DNA from: Aquabacterium sp.
GTDB lineage: Bacteria; Pseudomonadota; Gammaproteobacteria; Burkholderiales; Burkholderiaceae_C
DNA: 64,000 bases
Direction: 5' to 3'
NCBI RefSeq assembly: GCF_016195855.1
Contig: NZ_JACPYU010000010.1
Location: forward strand, 1-64,000
Part shown: piece by piece, positions 43,222 to 50,793 of the stretch
Layout of the letters: the number at the start of each line of letters is the position of its first letter
Numbering within the stretch: the stretch's first letter is position 1
The notes under the pieces: generated by a model
Told to the model about the DNA's origin: nothing
Databases searched by the model: none
Seen by the model: only the letters and a program-made list of their open reading frames with translations
Program-made: the position numbers and the translations under genes

Positions 43222-43485
43222 TCAATCGGGCTTGTCGTCTGGCGGTTGCAGCGTGGTCGAGATGCCGTACAAGGCCAGCATGCCCATCACGTGCCCGATC
43301 GCGACCCCGGGTTCGCCGGATTCGATCCGTGCGATGGTCTGGACATGCACGCCCAGGCGGGTGGCAGCAGCAGCCTGGCCTTCACCTGCCTTGGTGCGGG
43401 CCATCTTTGCGGCGGCCCCCATGTCCTTGATCGCCTGGAGGGCGTCGCCGCCGATGTCTGCCGAGATGCGTTTACCTTGTGCCAT
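43222..43485 (-). CDS. XRE-type helix-turn-helix protein
   Basis: This is an 87-residue DNA-binding protein. The core MARTKAGEGQAAAATRLGVHVQTIARIESG (by its pattern, x-GQAAAAxRLGVxxQTIxRIExG) is a lambda-Cro/XRE-type HTH with slightly altered spacing. It has no ligand domain and no HipA/HigB-like toxin partner next to it. It may autoregulate or act on the divergent flavodoxin gene. Confidence 0.75.
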   Translation of the reverse strand: MAQGKRISADIGGDALQAIKDMGAAAKMARTKAGEGQAAAATRLGVHVQTIARIESGEPGVAIGHVMGMLALYGISTTLQPPDDKPD

Positions 43486-43524
43486 GGCCTGATTGTCACC
43501 CAGGGGATGTTGGTGCTGGCGCCG

Positions 43525-44397
43525 TCAAGCCAGCGCCAGGTGTCTGGCCAGGTGCCCGTACACCGCTGACACGCGGCGCAGGTGGCGGGTGTCCGTGTGG
43601 GTCAGCAACCAGAGCTCAGTCTGGCAAGCCTCGATCTCGCCACCCAGTTGACGCAGGTCGCTGCGGGCATGGGCCAGAAAAAGAGGCAGCAGGCCAATGC
43701 CCATGCCTTGCCCAACGAGTTCGGCCACGGTGAGGATGCTGTTGACGCGATAGCGCGGCTGCACCATCGGGAAGTGCTTCTTGCGCCACAGCACGGAGGG
43801 GTGCTCGGGCAAGGCGTCGTCGGGGGCGATCCAGCTGGCGGTGGCCGCTGCCTTGGCATCGAAGGACTTCAAGCCCCCTTTGCGCGCGGTGAACAGGCCC
43901 ACGCGGATGGGCCCCACATGTTTGCCAACCAGGTGGGCCGGTGGACGCCTGGTGGCGCGCACGGCGATGTCCGCATCCCGCCGTGTGAGGCTGGCCAGTT
44001 CGTTGCCGGCCACCAGTTCATAGCTCAAGAGCGGGTGCGCCGCCTGCAGCGGTTTGAGCGCAGGGGCCACCAGCGCGTGCAGCACGGTGTCGGTGGTGGT
44101 GATCTTCACCGTGCCGCAGACCTGGCCCGGGCTGGCCTGGGCGGCCGAGCGCGCGCTCTCCAGCGCGGCTTCTGCGCGTTCGGCATGACCGGCCAACTCC
44201 AGTGCCAGCTCCGATGCCTGATAGCCCGAACGCGTGCGCTCGAACAGGCGCACGCCCAGGCCTTGCTCGGCGCGCTGCAAGGCCCTGAACACCGTGGAGC
44301 CGTCAACGCCCAGGCGTTCACCCGCCGCAGCCAGTGTGCCGGTGCGCACCAGGGCCAGCAGGAACGCCAGGTCGCCGGCTGTCAGTTTGTATTGCAT
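43525..44397 (-). CDS. LysR-family regulator (divergent from GST)
   Basis: This is a 290-residue LysR protein. The N-terminal HTH is seen in LAAAGERLGVDGSTVFRALQRAEQGLGVRLFERT (given by cores), and the periplasmic-binding-protein-like effector domain spans about 90-290. The start MQYKLT at 44397 is preferred, with an in-frame ATG four codons upstream as alternative. It is divergent from the GST gene, whose start is about 90 bases away, and probably controls it. A short dyad covers its own start. Confidence 0.88.
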   Translation of the reverse strand: MQYKLTAGDLAFLLALVRTGTLAAAGERLGVDGSTVFRALQRAEQGLGVRLFERTRSGYQASELALELAGHAERAEAALESARSAAQASPGQVCGTVKITTTDTVLHALVAPALKPLQAAHPLLSYELVAGNELASLTRRDADIAVRATRRPPAHLVGKHVGPIRVGLFTARKGGLKSFDAKAAATASWIAPDDALPEHPSVLWRKKHFPMVQPRYRVNSILTVAELVGQGMGIGLLPLFLAHARSDLRQLGGEIEACQTELWLLTHTDTRHLRRVSAVYGHLARHLALA

Positions 44398-44406
44398 TTT
44401 TGCAAT
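44391..44406. promoter_or_regulatory. Short dyad covering the lysR start
   Basis: ATTGCA and TGCAAT flank TTTT. The dyad overlaps the LysR start codon, and similar TGCA half-sites (TTTGCA, GTGCAT, GGCATTGC) follow in the divergent gap. This fits an autoregulatory LysR site, but could also be coincidence in an AT-richer spacer. Confidence 0.4.
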
Positions 44407-44487
44407 CATGCTTTGCACTCGTGCATATTGGCATTGCGGATTGGAAATCTTATCGTGAAGCCTCTTCAACCGAGCAGGCATGCCGAC

Positions 44488-45189
44488 ATGAACACCGCCA
44501 CACCATCCTTGGTCCTCGTCAGCCACAAGCTGTGCCCCTATGTGCAAAGAGCGGCCATCGTGCTGCTGGAAAAGGGCATCGCGTTCGAGCGGGTGGACAT
44601 CGACCTGTCCAACAAGCCCGATTGGTTTTTGAAAGTGTCCCCGCTGGGCAAGACGCCGGTGTTGCTGGCCGATGGCGAGCCCATCTTCGAGTCTGCGGTG
44701 ATTTGCGAGTTTCTGGATGAGACAACCTTGCCCAGGCTGCATCCGCAGGACGCGCGCCAGCGGGCCAGGCACCGTGGCTGGATGGAGTTTGGCTCGGCCA
44801 TCCTCAACACCATCGCCGCCTTCTACAACGCGCCTGATCAGACGGTGCTGAAGGCCAGCGCGCAAACCTTGCGGGCGCGCTTTGCGCAAATCGAGGCGGT
44901 GCTGGGTGAGGGGCCTTATTTCGACGGCGCGCGTTTCAGTGTGGTGGATGCGGTGTTCGGGCCCATCTTTCGCTACTTTGATGTCTTTGAAGCACAGGTG
45001 GATCTGGGTGTGTTCGACCACACGCCCAAGGTGCGTGCGTGGCGCCGGGCGCTGGCTTTGCGGCCTTCCGTGCGCGATGCGGCCCGCCCCGACTACGCCG
45101 ACCTGCTCCGGCGCTTTGTGATCGAGCGGCGATCGGCCTTGTCCACCCATTTCATGCAGGCGGAAAGCTTGTCAGGCCAGCAGGGGTAA
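44488..45189 (+). CDS. Glutathione S-transferase family protein
   Basis: This is a 233-residue GST-fold protein. The N-terminal thioredoxin-like domain carries KLCPYVQRAAI, a CPYV redox site like omega/SspA-type GSTs with a catalytic Cys rather than Ser or Tyr. The motifs SPLGKTPVL and ESAVICEFLDE bind glutathione. The C-terminal helical domain follows (FSVVDAVFGPIFRY). It probably reduces mixed disulfides or dehalogenates or conjugates electrophiles; its divergent LysR suggests inducibility. Confidence 0.88.
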   Translation: MNTATPSLVLVSHKLCPYVQRAAIVLLEKGIAFERVDIDLSNKPDWFLKVSPLGKTPVLLADGEPIFESAVICEFLDETTLPRLHPQDARQRARHRGWMEFGSAILNTIAAFYNAPDQTVLKASAQTLRARFAQIEAVLGEGPYFDGARFSVVDAVFGPIFRYFDVFEAQVDLGVFDHTPKVRAWRRALALRPSVRDAARPDYADLLRRFVIERRSALSTHFMQAESLSGQQG

Positions 45190-45227
45190 ATCACCCTTCC
45201 CGCATGCGGGCGTGGCACCATCAAAGC

Positions 45228-45518
45228 ATGAGCCAGACCTACGGCATTGAAAAACCCAAAGACCATGTGGAGTGGTCGGGGCGCGCGCCTGTGCGTTATG
45301 TGGTCGTCATCGACTCGGGTGGCGCTGCGGTGTCGCGGCTTTTCCTGGCAACGCGTCATCAGGTCGACGAGTACGACGGCGGGGTGCCCGAGGTGGCGCA
45401 GATGATCCAGGGCATCCAGCCGGTCAAAGGGGCCACGGGCCCCGAGTGGGATGCGGCCTTGCAAGGGCACAGCACCCAGGAGCGCATGGCCGCCGAGGTC
45501 TACACGCTGGAGGTCTGA
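45228..45518 (+). CDS. Conserved hypothetical protein (96 aa)
   Basis: This is a small soluble protein with no signal or membrane segment. The stretch PVRYVVVIDSGGAAVSRLFLATR followed by QVDEYDGGVPEVAQMIQGI, given by key residues, looks like a folded alpha/beta unit and does not match a family I can name. It lies 38 bases after the GST gene and could be co-transcribed. The ATG at 45228 lacks a strong ribosome-binding site. Confidence 0.6.
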   Translation: MSQTYGIEKPKDHVEWSGRAPVRYVVVIDSGGAAVSRLFLATRHQVDEYDGGVPEVAQMIQGIQPVKGATGPEWDAALQGHSTQERMAAEVYTLEV

Positions 45519-45521
45519 CCT

Positions 45522-46460
45522 TTACCAAGGCGGGGGCGAGGCCTCGTCCTGCGCGGCATCCGGGCCTGCGCGGTAGCCCGCAAAACGCTCGGCCAGGAAG
45601 TCCAGGAAGACGCGCACCTTGGCCGACATGTGATGCCGCTGCGGGTAGACGGCGTGGATGTCGGCCATGTCGCCCGCCCACGGGGCCAGCACACGCTGCA
45701 GGCGGCCGCTGCGCAGGTAGCTGGCCACGTCCCATTCCGAACGCAGCACGATGCCGTGGCCGGCCAGGGCCCAGTCCACCGCGATCTCGCCATGGTTGGT
45801 GCTCAGTGGGCCACGCACTTTCACCAGCACCTTGTCCGGCCCCTGGACGAGTTGCCAGTTGTTGAACGTGGCGGTGTTTTCGCGGATGACGATGCAGCGG
45901 TGTCGGGCCAGGTCCTGCGGGGTGGCCGGCACACCGGCCTCGGCCAGGTAGGCCGGTGAGGCACACAAGAGGCGGCGGTTGCGTGCCATGCGCCGCGCCA
46001 GCACCCTTGCATCAGGCGGCGGGCCGAACTGGATGCCCACGTCGATGCCATGCTCGTTCAGGTCCAGCGGGCGATCGGTCAACTCCAGGATCACCTCGAC
46101 CTCCGGGTAGCGCTGGGCGAATTCGGAGATCAACGGTGCCAGGTGGCGCCGGCCAAAACCGAAGGTGGCGTTGACCTTGAGCAGGCCTTTGGGGGCTTGA
46201 CGGTCCGCCACCAGCGAGGCTTCGAGCCCCTCCAGATCCCGCAGGATCTGCTCACCCTCCTGCAGGTAACGCTGCCCTTCGGCCGTGAGGCTCAGGCGGC
46301 GCGTGGTGCGGTTGAGCAGGCGCAGCCCCAGGCGCTTTTCCAGTGCGGCCAGACGCCGGCTGACATTGGGTGGGGTGATGCCCATTTCCTGGGCCGCTGC
46401 CGCCAGGCTGGGCTGGCGGGCCAGGGCCACGAAAAAGGCCAGATCGGCAACGGTGTTCAT
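45522..46460 (-). CDS. LysR-family regulator (divergent from TauE/SafE)
   Basis: This is a 312-residue LysR protein. The HTH region SLAAAAQEMGITPPNVSRRLAALEKRLG (cited by its core) is followed by a linker helix and an effector domain (GLLKVNATFGFGRRHLAPLI, IDVGIQFGPPPDARVLARRM; given by cores). This matches the DsdC/AaeR-like branch. It is divergent from the TSUP permease, 75 bases away, and probably regulates it. The inducer is not known. Confidence 0.9.
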   Translation of the reverse strand: MNTVADLAFFVALARQPSLAAAAQEMGITPPNVSRRLAALEKRLGLRLLNRTTRRLSLTAEGQRYLQEGEQILRDLEGLEASLVADRQAPKGLLKVNATFGFGRRHLAPLISEFAQRYPEVEVILELTDRPLDLNEHGIDVGIQFGPPPDARVLARRMARNRRLLCASPAYLAEAGVPATPQDLARHRCIVIRENTATFNNWQLVQGPDKVLVKVRGPLSTNHGEIAVDWALAGHGIVLRSEWDVASYLRSGRLQRVLAPWAGDMADIHAVYPQRHHMSAKVRVFLDFLAERFAGYRAGPDAAQDEASPPPW

Positions 46461-46535
46461 TCGTGCATTGATCGCAATGATGGAATGCGGTTTGGCTGAT
46501 TGTGCTTGTGGGTCGCATCAATATGATGCCAGCTC

Positions 46536-47300
46536 ATGCTGCTCGCGTTTCACCTTTTCACTGCTTTGCTGATGGGCGCCGGCCTGGGATTCCTGGGCGG
46601 GGTGTTTGGCATCGGCGGGGGCATCGTGGCCGTGCCCATGTTCGTGCTGGGCTTTGGCATGGACCAGCCTTTTGCCCAAGGCACGGCGCTGGTGCTGATG
46701 GTGCCCAATTTGCTGGTGGGCTGGTGGCGCTACCAGCAGCGCCATCCCATGCCGTGGCGGGCCATGGCGGCCATTGGCCTGTCGGCCACGCTGACGACCT
46801 GGCTGATCGCCCGGGTGGCCACGCGCATGGACCCGCAGGTGCTGCGCTGGCTCTTCAGCGGGGCCATGGGGCTGCTGGCCTTGCGCCTGCTGAGCACGGC
46901 GCGGCAAACGGCCCCACCTCCGGAGCGGCGCTTGAGCCTGCGTGTGCTGCCGCTGGTGGGCATGGTGGGCGGCAGCAGCATGGGGCTGCTGGGCATTGGT
47001 GGCGGCTTGCTGGCCGGGCCTTTGCTGTCGGGCTGGCTGGGGCAGCGCCAGACCACGGCGCAAGGCCTGTCGCTGGCCCTGGTGGCGCCCAGCTCGGTGG
47101 TGGCCTTGGCCACCTATGCGCAGGCGCAGCGCGTGGACTGGACGCTGGGTGTGCCCATGGCCCTGGGCGGCGTGATGACCGTGTCTGCGGGTGTGGCCCT
47201 GGCCCACCGCCTGCCCGAGCGGCCCATGCGCACCGCGTTTGCCGTGATGCTGGCCGCGACCGCGCTGTGGTTGATCATCGGCCCCCGCTTGCTGGCCTGA
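46536..47300 (+). CDS. TauE/SafE (TSUP) permease
   Basis: This is a 254-residue inner-membrane protein with seven or eight hydrophobic segments. GLGFLGGVFGIGGGIVAVPMF and MGLLGIGGGLLAGPLL, given by cores, are the two repeats typical of TSUP family anion exporters (sulfite, sulfoacetate or thiosulfate-linked). The substrate cannot be read. It is divergent from a LysR gene and ends 39 bases before a convergent flavodoxin-like gene. Confidence 0.88.
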   Translation: MLLAFHLFTALLMGAGLGFLGGVFGIGGGIVAVPMFVLGFGMDQPFAQGTALVLMVPNLLVGWWRYQQRHPMPWRAMAAIGLSATLTTWLIARVATRMDPQVLRWLFSGAMGLLALRLLSTARQTAPPPERRLSLRVLPLVGMVGGSSMGLLGIGGGLLAGPLLSGWLGQRQTTAQGLSLALVAPSSVVALATYAQAQRVDWTLGVPMALGGVMTVSAGVALAHRLPERPMRTAFAVMLAATALWLIIGPRLLA

Positions 47301-47338
47301 ATGGCCGGGCTGGGTGGCCGGGCTGGGCCAGCGCCCGA

Positions 47339-47839
47339 TCAGAACACGCCCAGCACCAGGCCGGTCGCCATGGCCTCGCCCAGAGCCTGGCAGCGTTCCA
47401 GCTCATCGGCGTCAATGTGCTTGGGCGCCAGGATGGCTTGCGTCGTCTGCGCATGCGTGCACACGATCAGCGGCTCGGCGATGGGCTTGAGGCGCCAGCC
47501 GGTGGCGATGCGCTCGATCTGCCGGGCTGCGTTGTGGCCATCGCTGCCGGCACAGATCAGGCTGGCGTAGGGGCGGCCGTTGATGCGGTCCAGCACGGCG
47601 TAGTAGCTGCGGTCAAAAAAGTCCTTGAGCTGCCCGCTGATGGCAGCGAGGTTCTCCGGCGTGGCAAAGAGGAAGCCGTCTGCGGCGAGCACGTCGTCGG
47701 CGCCGGCCTGGCTGGCATGCAGCAGCTCGACCGTGATGCCGGATTCGGCCTGGGCGCCGGCACGCGCCGCTTCGGCCATCTGGCGCGTGCCACCCGTCAT
47801 GGAGTGGTAGACGATCAGCAGGGACTTGGTGGCGTTCAT
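47339..47839 (-). CDS. Flavodoxin-fold NAD(P)H-dependent reductase
   Basis: This is a 166-residue protein with the FMN phosphate loop YHSMTGGTRQMAEAA at the N-terminus, then GFLFATPENLAAISGQLKDFFD and SLICAGSDGHNAARQ. This is the flavodoxin/NADPH-dependent FMN reductase pattern with a shortened C-terminus. An ATG six codons upstream (47857) is an alternative start. It is converged upon by the TSUP gene and divergent from the hypothetical gene 48058. Confidence 0.85.
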   Translation of the reverse strand: MNATKSLLIVYHSMTGGTRQMAEAARAGAQAESGITVELLHASQAGADDVLAADGFLFATPENLAAISGQLKDFFDRSYYAVLDRINGRPYASLICAGSDGHNAARQIERIATGWRLKPIAEPLIVCTHAQTTQAILAPKHIDADELERCQALGEAMATGLVLGVF

Positions 47840-48057
47840 GCGGGCAGCATAGGCCATGACGGGCTGTCTGGCAGGCGCAAACCCCCTTGCGCCGAATGAA
47901 GCCGGCCTGTAAAAAGGCCCAAGACGCTGCATGAATACCGGTTCATTTTCACGAACCCCGGCCAGGCATGCGCGGCCCTCGTTGCGCCCGATGCCCGCGC
48001 CTCTATGCTTCGGAAGCATCGCTGCCCAGCGTTTGTGCACCCAGTGCCCCACCTGCC

Positions 48058-48672
48058 ATGACCCGCACCGCCAGCATCGACAAGACCCGCCCCCACAAGC
48101 TGGCCATGCCAACGGGTGAGGACGCGGCCCAGTCGCCTGTGCTGATCTACCAGTATCTGGACGACGGTGAGTGCGTCGAAGTGCCCAACACCCCTGCCAA
48201 CCAGACGCCCGGTGTGCTGGCGCAGGAGATGCGGATCTTGCAGACGCAGTTCTTGCAAAGGGCCGAAGAGGCCTTGATCGCCAAGGGCGTGCCCGACTGG
48301 CAGCGGCAGTTCGAGCACGACGACGCGAAGCGGCGGGCCCAGGAGATGGCCGATCGCGCCAAGGTCTACGACGAGCTGGAGCAGATGATGTGCTGCGGCT
48401 ATCACAGCAGTGGCCTGCCCTTGCCGGACCACCAGCACCATGCCCGCACCAGGGCCGCGCTGGCCGAGTACCTGGAGACCAAACCCGAGCGTGATGCCAT
48501 GCGCGACGCGATCTCCGACCCCGCGTCCTGCAGGGCATGGGAGATCGTCGAGCAGCAGGCTGAGGTCAGCCTGCAATACGCCTACTTCTTCGACACCAGC
48601 GACATCCACGACCGCGAACAGTGCCGGCGCATCAGTGCCGTGGAGATCTTCCAGCGGATGAACGCGGGCTGA
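48058..48672 (+). CDS. Hypothetical protein (204 aa)
   Basis: This is a soluble, acidic, helix-rich protein with no signal peptide. A run of charged helices (FLQRAEEALIAKGVPDWQRQFEHDD, given by cores) is followed by a cysteine-containing MMCCGYHSSGLP segment and a helix ending VEQQAEVSLQYAYFFDTSD. I recognise no family. The composition matches the host. It is probably monocistronic. The ATG at 48058 was chosen over upstream frames because the earlier sequence looks non-coding. Confidence 0.55.
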   Translation: MTRTASIDKTRPHKLAMPTGEDAAQSPVLIYQYLDDGECVEVPNTPANQTPGVLAQEMRILQTQFLQRAEEALIAKGVPDWQRQFEHDDAKRRAQEMADRAKVYDELEQMMCCGYHSSGLPLPDHQHHARTRAALAEYLETKPERDAMRDAISDPASCRAWEIVEQQAEVSLQYAYFFDTSDIHDREQCRRISAVEIFQRMNAG

Positions 48673-48677
48673 GCGCC

Positions 48678-48707
48678 GTTGGGTGCGGTTGGGTGCGGTT
48701 GGGTGCG
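48678..48707. repeat. Three tandem copies of a 10-base unit
   Basis: GTTGGGTGCG is repeated three times just after the stop of the hypothetical gene and before the stop of the convergent CBS gene. It is a short tandem repeat with no evident function and could vary in copy number. Confidence 0.8.
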
Positions 48708-48716
48708 GCGCCAGCC

Positions 48717-49184
48717 TCACACGGCAGGCCGCCGCAGGCGCTCGCGCCGGGCCTCGCTGCCGATGGCCCCGACCAGCAGGTCAAGCTCCTCGGCCAGGAT
48801 CTCCAGCGCATCGTCCAGTGTCACCAGGCCGATCAACTCACGCTGGGCGCCCAGCACCGGCACGCGGCGCACGCCCTTGTCACGCATCATGCGCAGCAGG
48901 TCGATCAGGGAGTCGTCCTCGTCCATCGTCAGGACGGGCTCGGTCATCACGTCTTCGACATTGAGGGTGCGGGGATCCAGCCCCGGCGCGATGACGGCGG
49001 TGACGATGTCGCGGTCGGTGATGAGGCCGGCCACCATGCGTTTGCCCGGCATTTCGTCGACCACGACCAGCGCGCCGACATGCGCCTCTCGCATCAGCCT
49101 GGCCGCGGCGACCAGATCGGTGTCGCGAAAGGCAATGGCCACCTCGCGCGTGCAGATTTCACCCACATTCAGACGTTCGCCCAT
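48717..49184 (-). CDS. Tandem CBS-domain protein
   Basis: This is a 155-residue cytoplasmic protein made of two CBS domains: VAIAFRDTDLVAAARLMREAHVGALVVVDE, then EDVMTEPVLTMDEDDSLIDLLRMMRDKGVRRVPVL, each cited by its core, with an ADP/AMP-type pocket pattern GLITDRDI and GLVTLDDA. Stand-alone CBS pairs sense adenylates and regulate partners that cannot be named here. A GGAGG-type site precedes the start at 49184. Confidence 0.92.
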   Translation of the reverse strand: MGERLNVGEICTREVAIAFRDTDLVAAARLMREAHVGALVVVDEMPGKRMVAGLITDRDIVTAVIAPGLDPRTLNVEDVMTEPVLTMDEDDSLIDLLRMMRDKGVRRVPVLGAQRELIGLVTLDDALEILAEELDLLVGAIGSEARRERLRRPAV

Positions 49185-49253
49185 CGCAGCCTCCTGGTGG
49201 TGACGCCCGCACTTCGGGCGGCGCCACCATGATCACGTCAAACGAGCTGCGGG

Positions 49254-49772
49254 TCAATGCCGCTGCTCAGGTGCCGGTTGGGTGGTTTGCGCGTCCTCCA
49301 CCTCATGCTCCAGGGCATTGGCCCAGGCCTGCATCATGGCGTTGGCGGTGCCCGCGAAAGCGTCCACGATGCCTTTTGGGGTGGGATCCAGTGAGCTCAA
49401 GGCCACCCCCGCCGAGTCGGGCGTGATGTGCAGGGCCTGGCCGCTGGGCGGCTTCATGACCTCGGCCAGCCCCGCCTCGACATCCTTGCCCCAGCGCATG
49501 CAGGATTCCAGCATGGCGCCAGCGAGTTGCTGCTGTGCCAGGAACTGATCGGCCCAGAACATCATCGCGTCGGCCATCATGACCCCGGCCATGCCCGTGG
49601 GGCCGGGCGCGGCGGGCTTGGTTTCCAGCATGTCCCCCGTCTCCTTGACCAGGAAGGCGCCCCAACTCTCCAGCGACCGGAGCGATTGCAGCCAGCCGTT
49701 GGCCAGATGAAGCGGGGCGTCTGCCGCCGTGAACACCGGACTGACCGGTTCAGTTTGGATGTGCTCTTTCAT
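49254..49772 (-). CDS. Phasin-like or unknown helical protein
   Basis: This is a 172-residue protein, rich in Ala and Met, with amphipathic helices (NGWLQSLRSLESWGAFLVKETGDML, MMFWADQFLAQQQLAGAMLESCMRW; given by cores). The pattern recalls phasins or other granule-associated proteins, and a PHB-depolymerase-type gene lies elsewhere in the window. This is weak evidence. The start at 49772 has an AGGAGG site, which is better than the upstream ATG. Confidence 0.5.
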   Translation of the reverse strand: MKEHIQTEPVSPVFTAADAPLHLANGWLQSLRSLESWGAFLVKETGDMLETKPAAPGPTGMAGVMMADAMMFWADQFLAQQQLAGAMLESCMRWGKDVEAGLAEVMKPPSGQALHITPDSAGVALSSLDPTPKGIVDAFAGTANAMMQAWANALEHEVEDAQTTQPAPEQRH

Positions 49773-49884
49773 GGCTTGGCCCTCCTGCAGCAACATCGAT
49801 AGCGCCATATTGCGGCGGTTTTCGCGTCACTGCAAGGGATATCAAGCCTGTTACGGATGTGGGCCGGGGCCCGGCTCTGCGGCT

Positions 49885-50751
49885 TTACTTCAGCAGCCCG
49901 GTCGAGCGGCCCACTTGCTCGATCACGGCGAAGTCTTCCACGTTGGCGGGCACGAATTTTTTCGCGCCCTGCAAGTCCAGCACGGCCTTGTCTTCGGGCT
50001 TGCTGGCGTCCAGGCTCAGGAAGGCCTGGGCAAATTTCTGCACGGTGGCGGCGGGCAGGTCCTTGCGGGCGGCCCACACGTAGTCCACAAAAGCGGGCGT
50101 GGTCCAGATGGCCTTGACCTTGCTCTTGTCGAACTTGTCGCCGGCCACCAGGCGTTGCCAGACTTCGATGTTCAGTGCGCCCGATTGCACCTTGCCCGAT
50201 TCCACCATCTTGACGGTGGCGTCATGGGCGCCGCTGTAGATGGGGGCGCCGGCGAAGTCCTTGTCGGCGTCGATCTTGAATTGCTTGCTCAGGAAGTAGC
50301 GCGGGAAGAGGTGGCCCGATGTCGAGCTCTTGGCGCCAAAAGCGAAGCTCTTGCCGCGCATGTCTTCAGGCTTGTTGATGCCGGAGGCCGTGTTGGCGAT
50401 GAACACGCTGTGGAACTCGCGGTCGATGTCGCGCATGACCACGGGCTTGGCGCCCGACATCACCTTGGCCTGCACGAAGGTGAAGCCGCCCAGCCAGGCA
50501 AAGTCGATCTTGCCTGCGCCCAGCGCGGACACGGCCGCGCCGTAGTCGATCACCGGCACGTAGACGACCTTGACACCCAGGTGCTTTTGCAGGTGCTCGA
50601 CCAGCGGCTGGTACTTGCGGGCCAGCTCGGTGGGGTTCTCGTCGGGGATGCCGGAGACACGGATGACGTCTTCAGCCTGCACGGCTTGGGCGGCCAGGGC
50701 GAGCAGGGGGCTGAGCAAGATGGCGCGGCGGGCCAGGGGGGCGGTGGTCAT
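49885..50751 (-). CDS. Putative selenate/phosphonate-type ABC substrate-binding protein
   Basis: This is a 288-residue periplasmic protein with a signal peptide ending near VQAED. It belongs to the PhnD-like group (RVSGIPDENPTELARKYQPLVEHLQ, IDFAWLGGFTFVQAKVMSGA; given by cores). Next to a matching permease and ATPase, and to mnmH and selD, it fits the subgroup annotated as a selenate transporter. The cargo is inferred from the locus, not from a visible selectivity motif. It is the last gene of the minus-strand operon. Confidence 0.82.
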   Translation of the reverse strand: MTTAPLARRAILLSPLLALAAQAVQAEDVIRVSGIPDENPTELARKYQPLVEHLQKHLGVKVVYVPVIDYGAAVSALGAGKIDFAWLGGFTFVQAKVMSGAKPVVMRDIDREFHSVFIANTASGINKPEDMRGKSFAFGAKSSTSGHLFPRYFLSKQFKIDADKDFAGAPIYSGAHDATVKMVESGKVQSGALNIEVWQRLVAGDKFDKSKVKAIWTTPAFVDYVWAARKDLPAATVQKFAQAFLSLDASKPEDKAVLDLQGAKKFVPANVEDFAVIEQVGRSTGLLK

Positions 50752-50793
50752 GAGGGGTGTCCTTGGGTTGGCTGGAAGATGGGGCGAGGGGGC

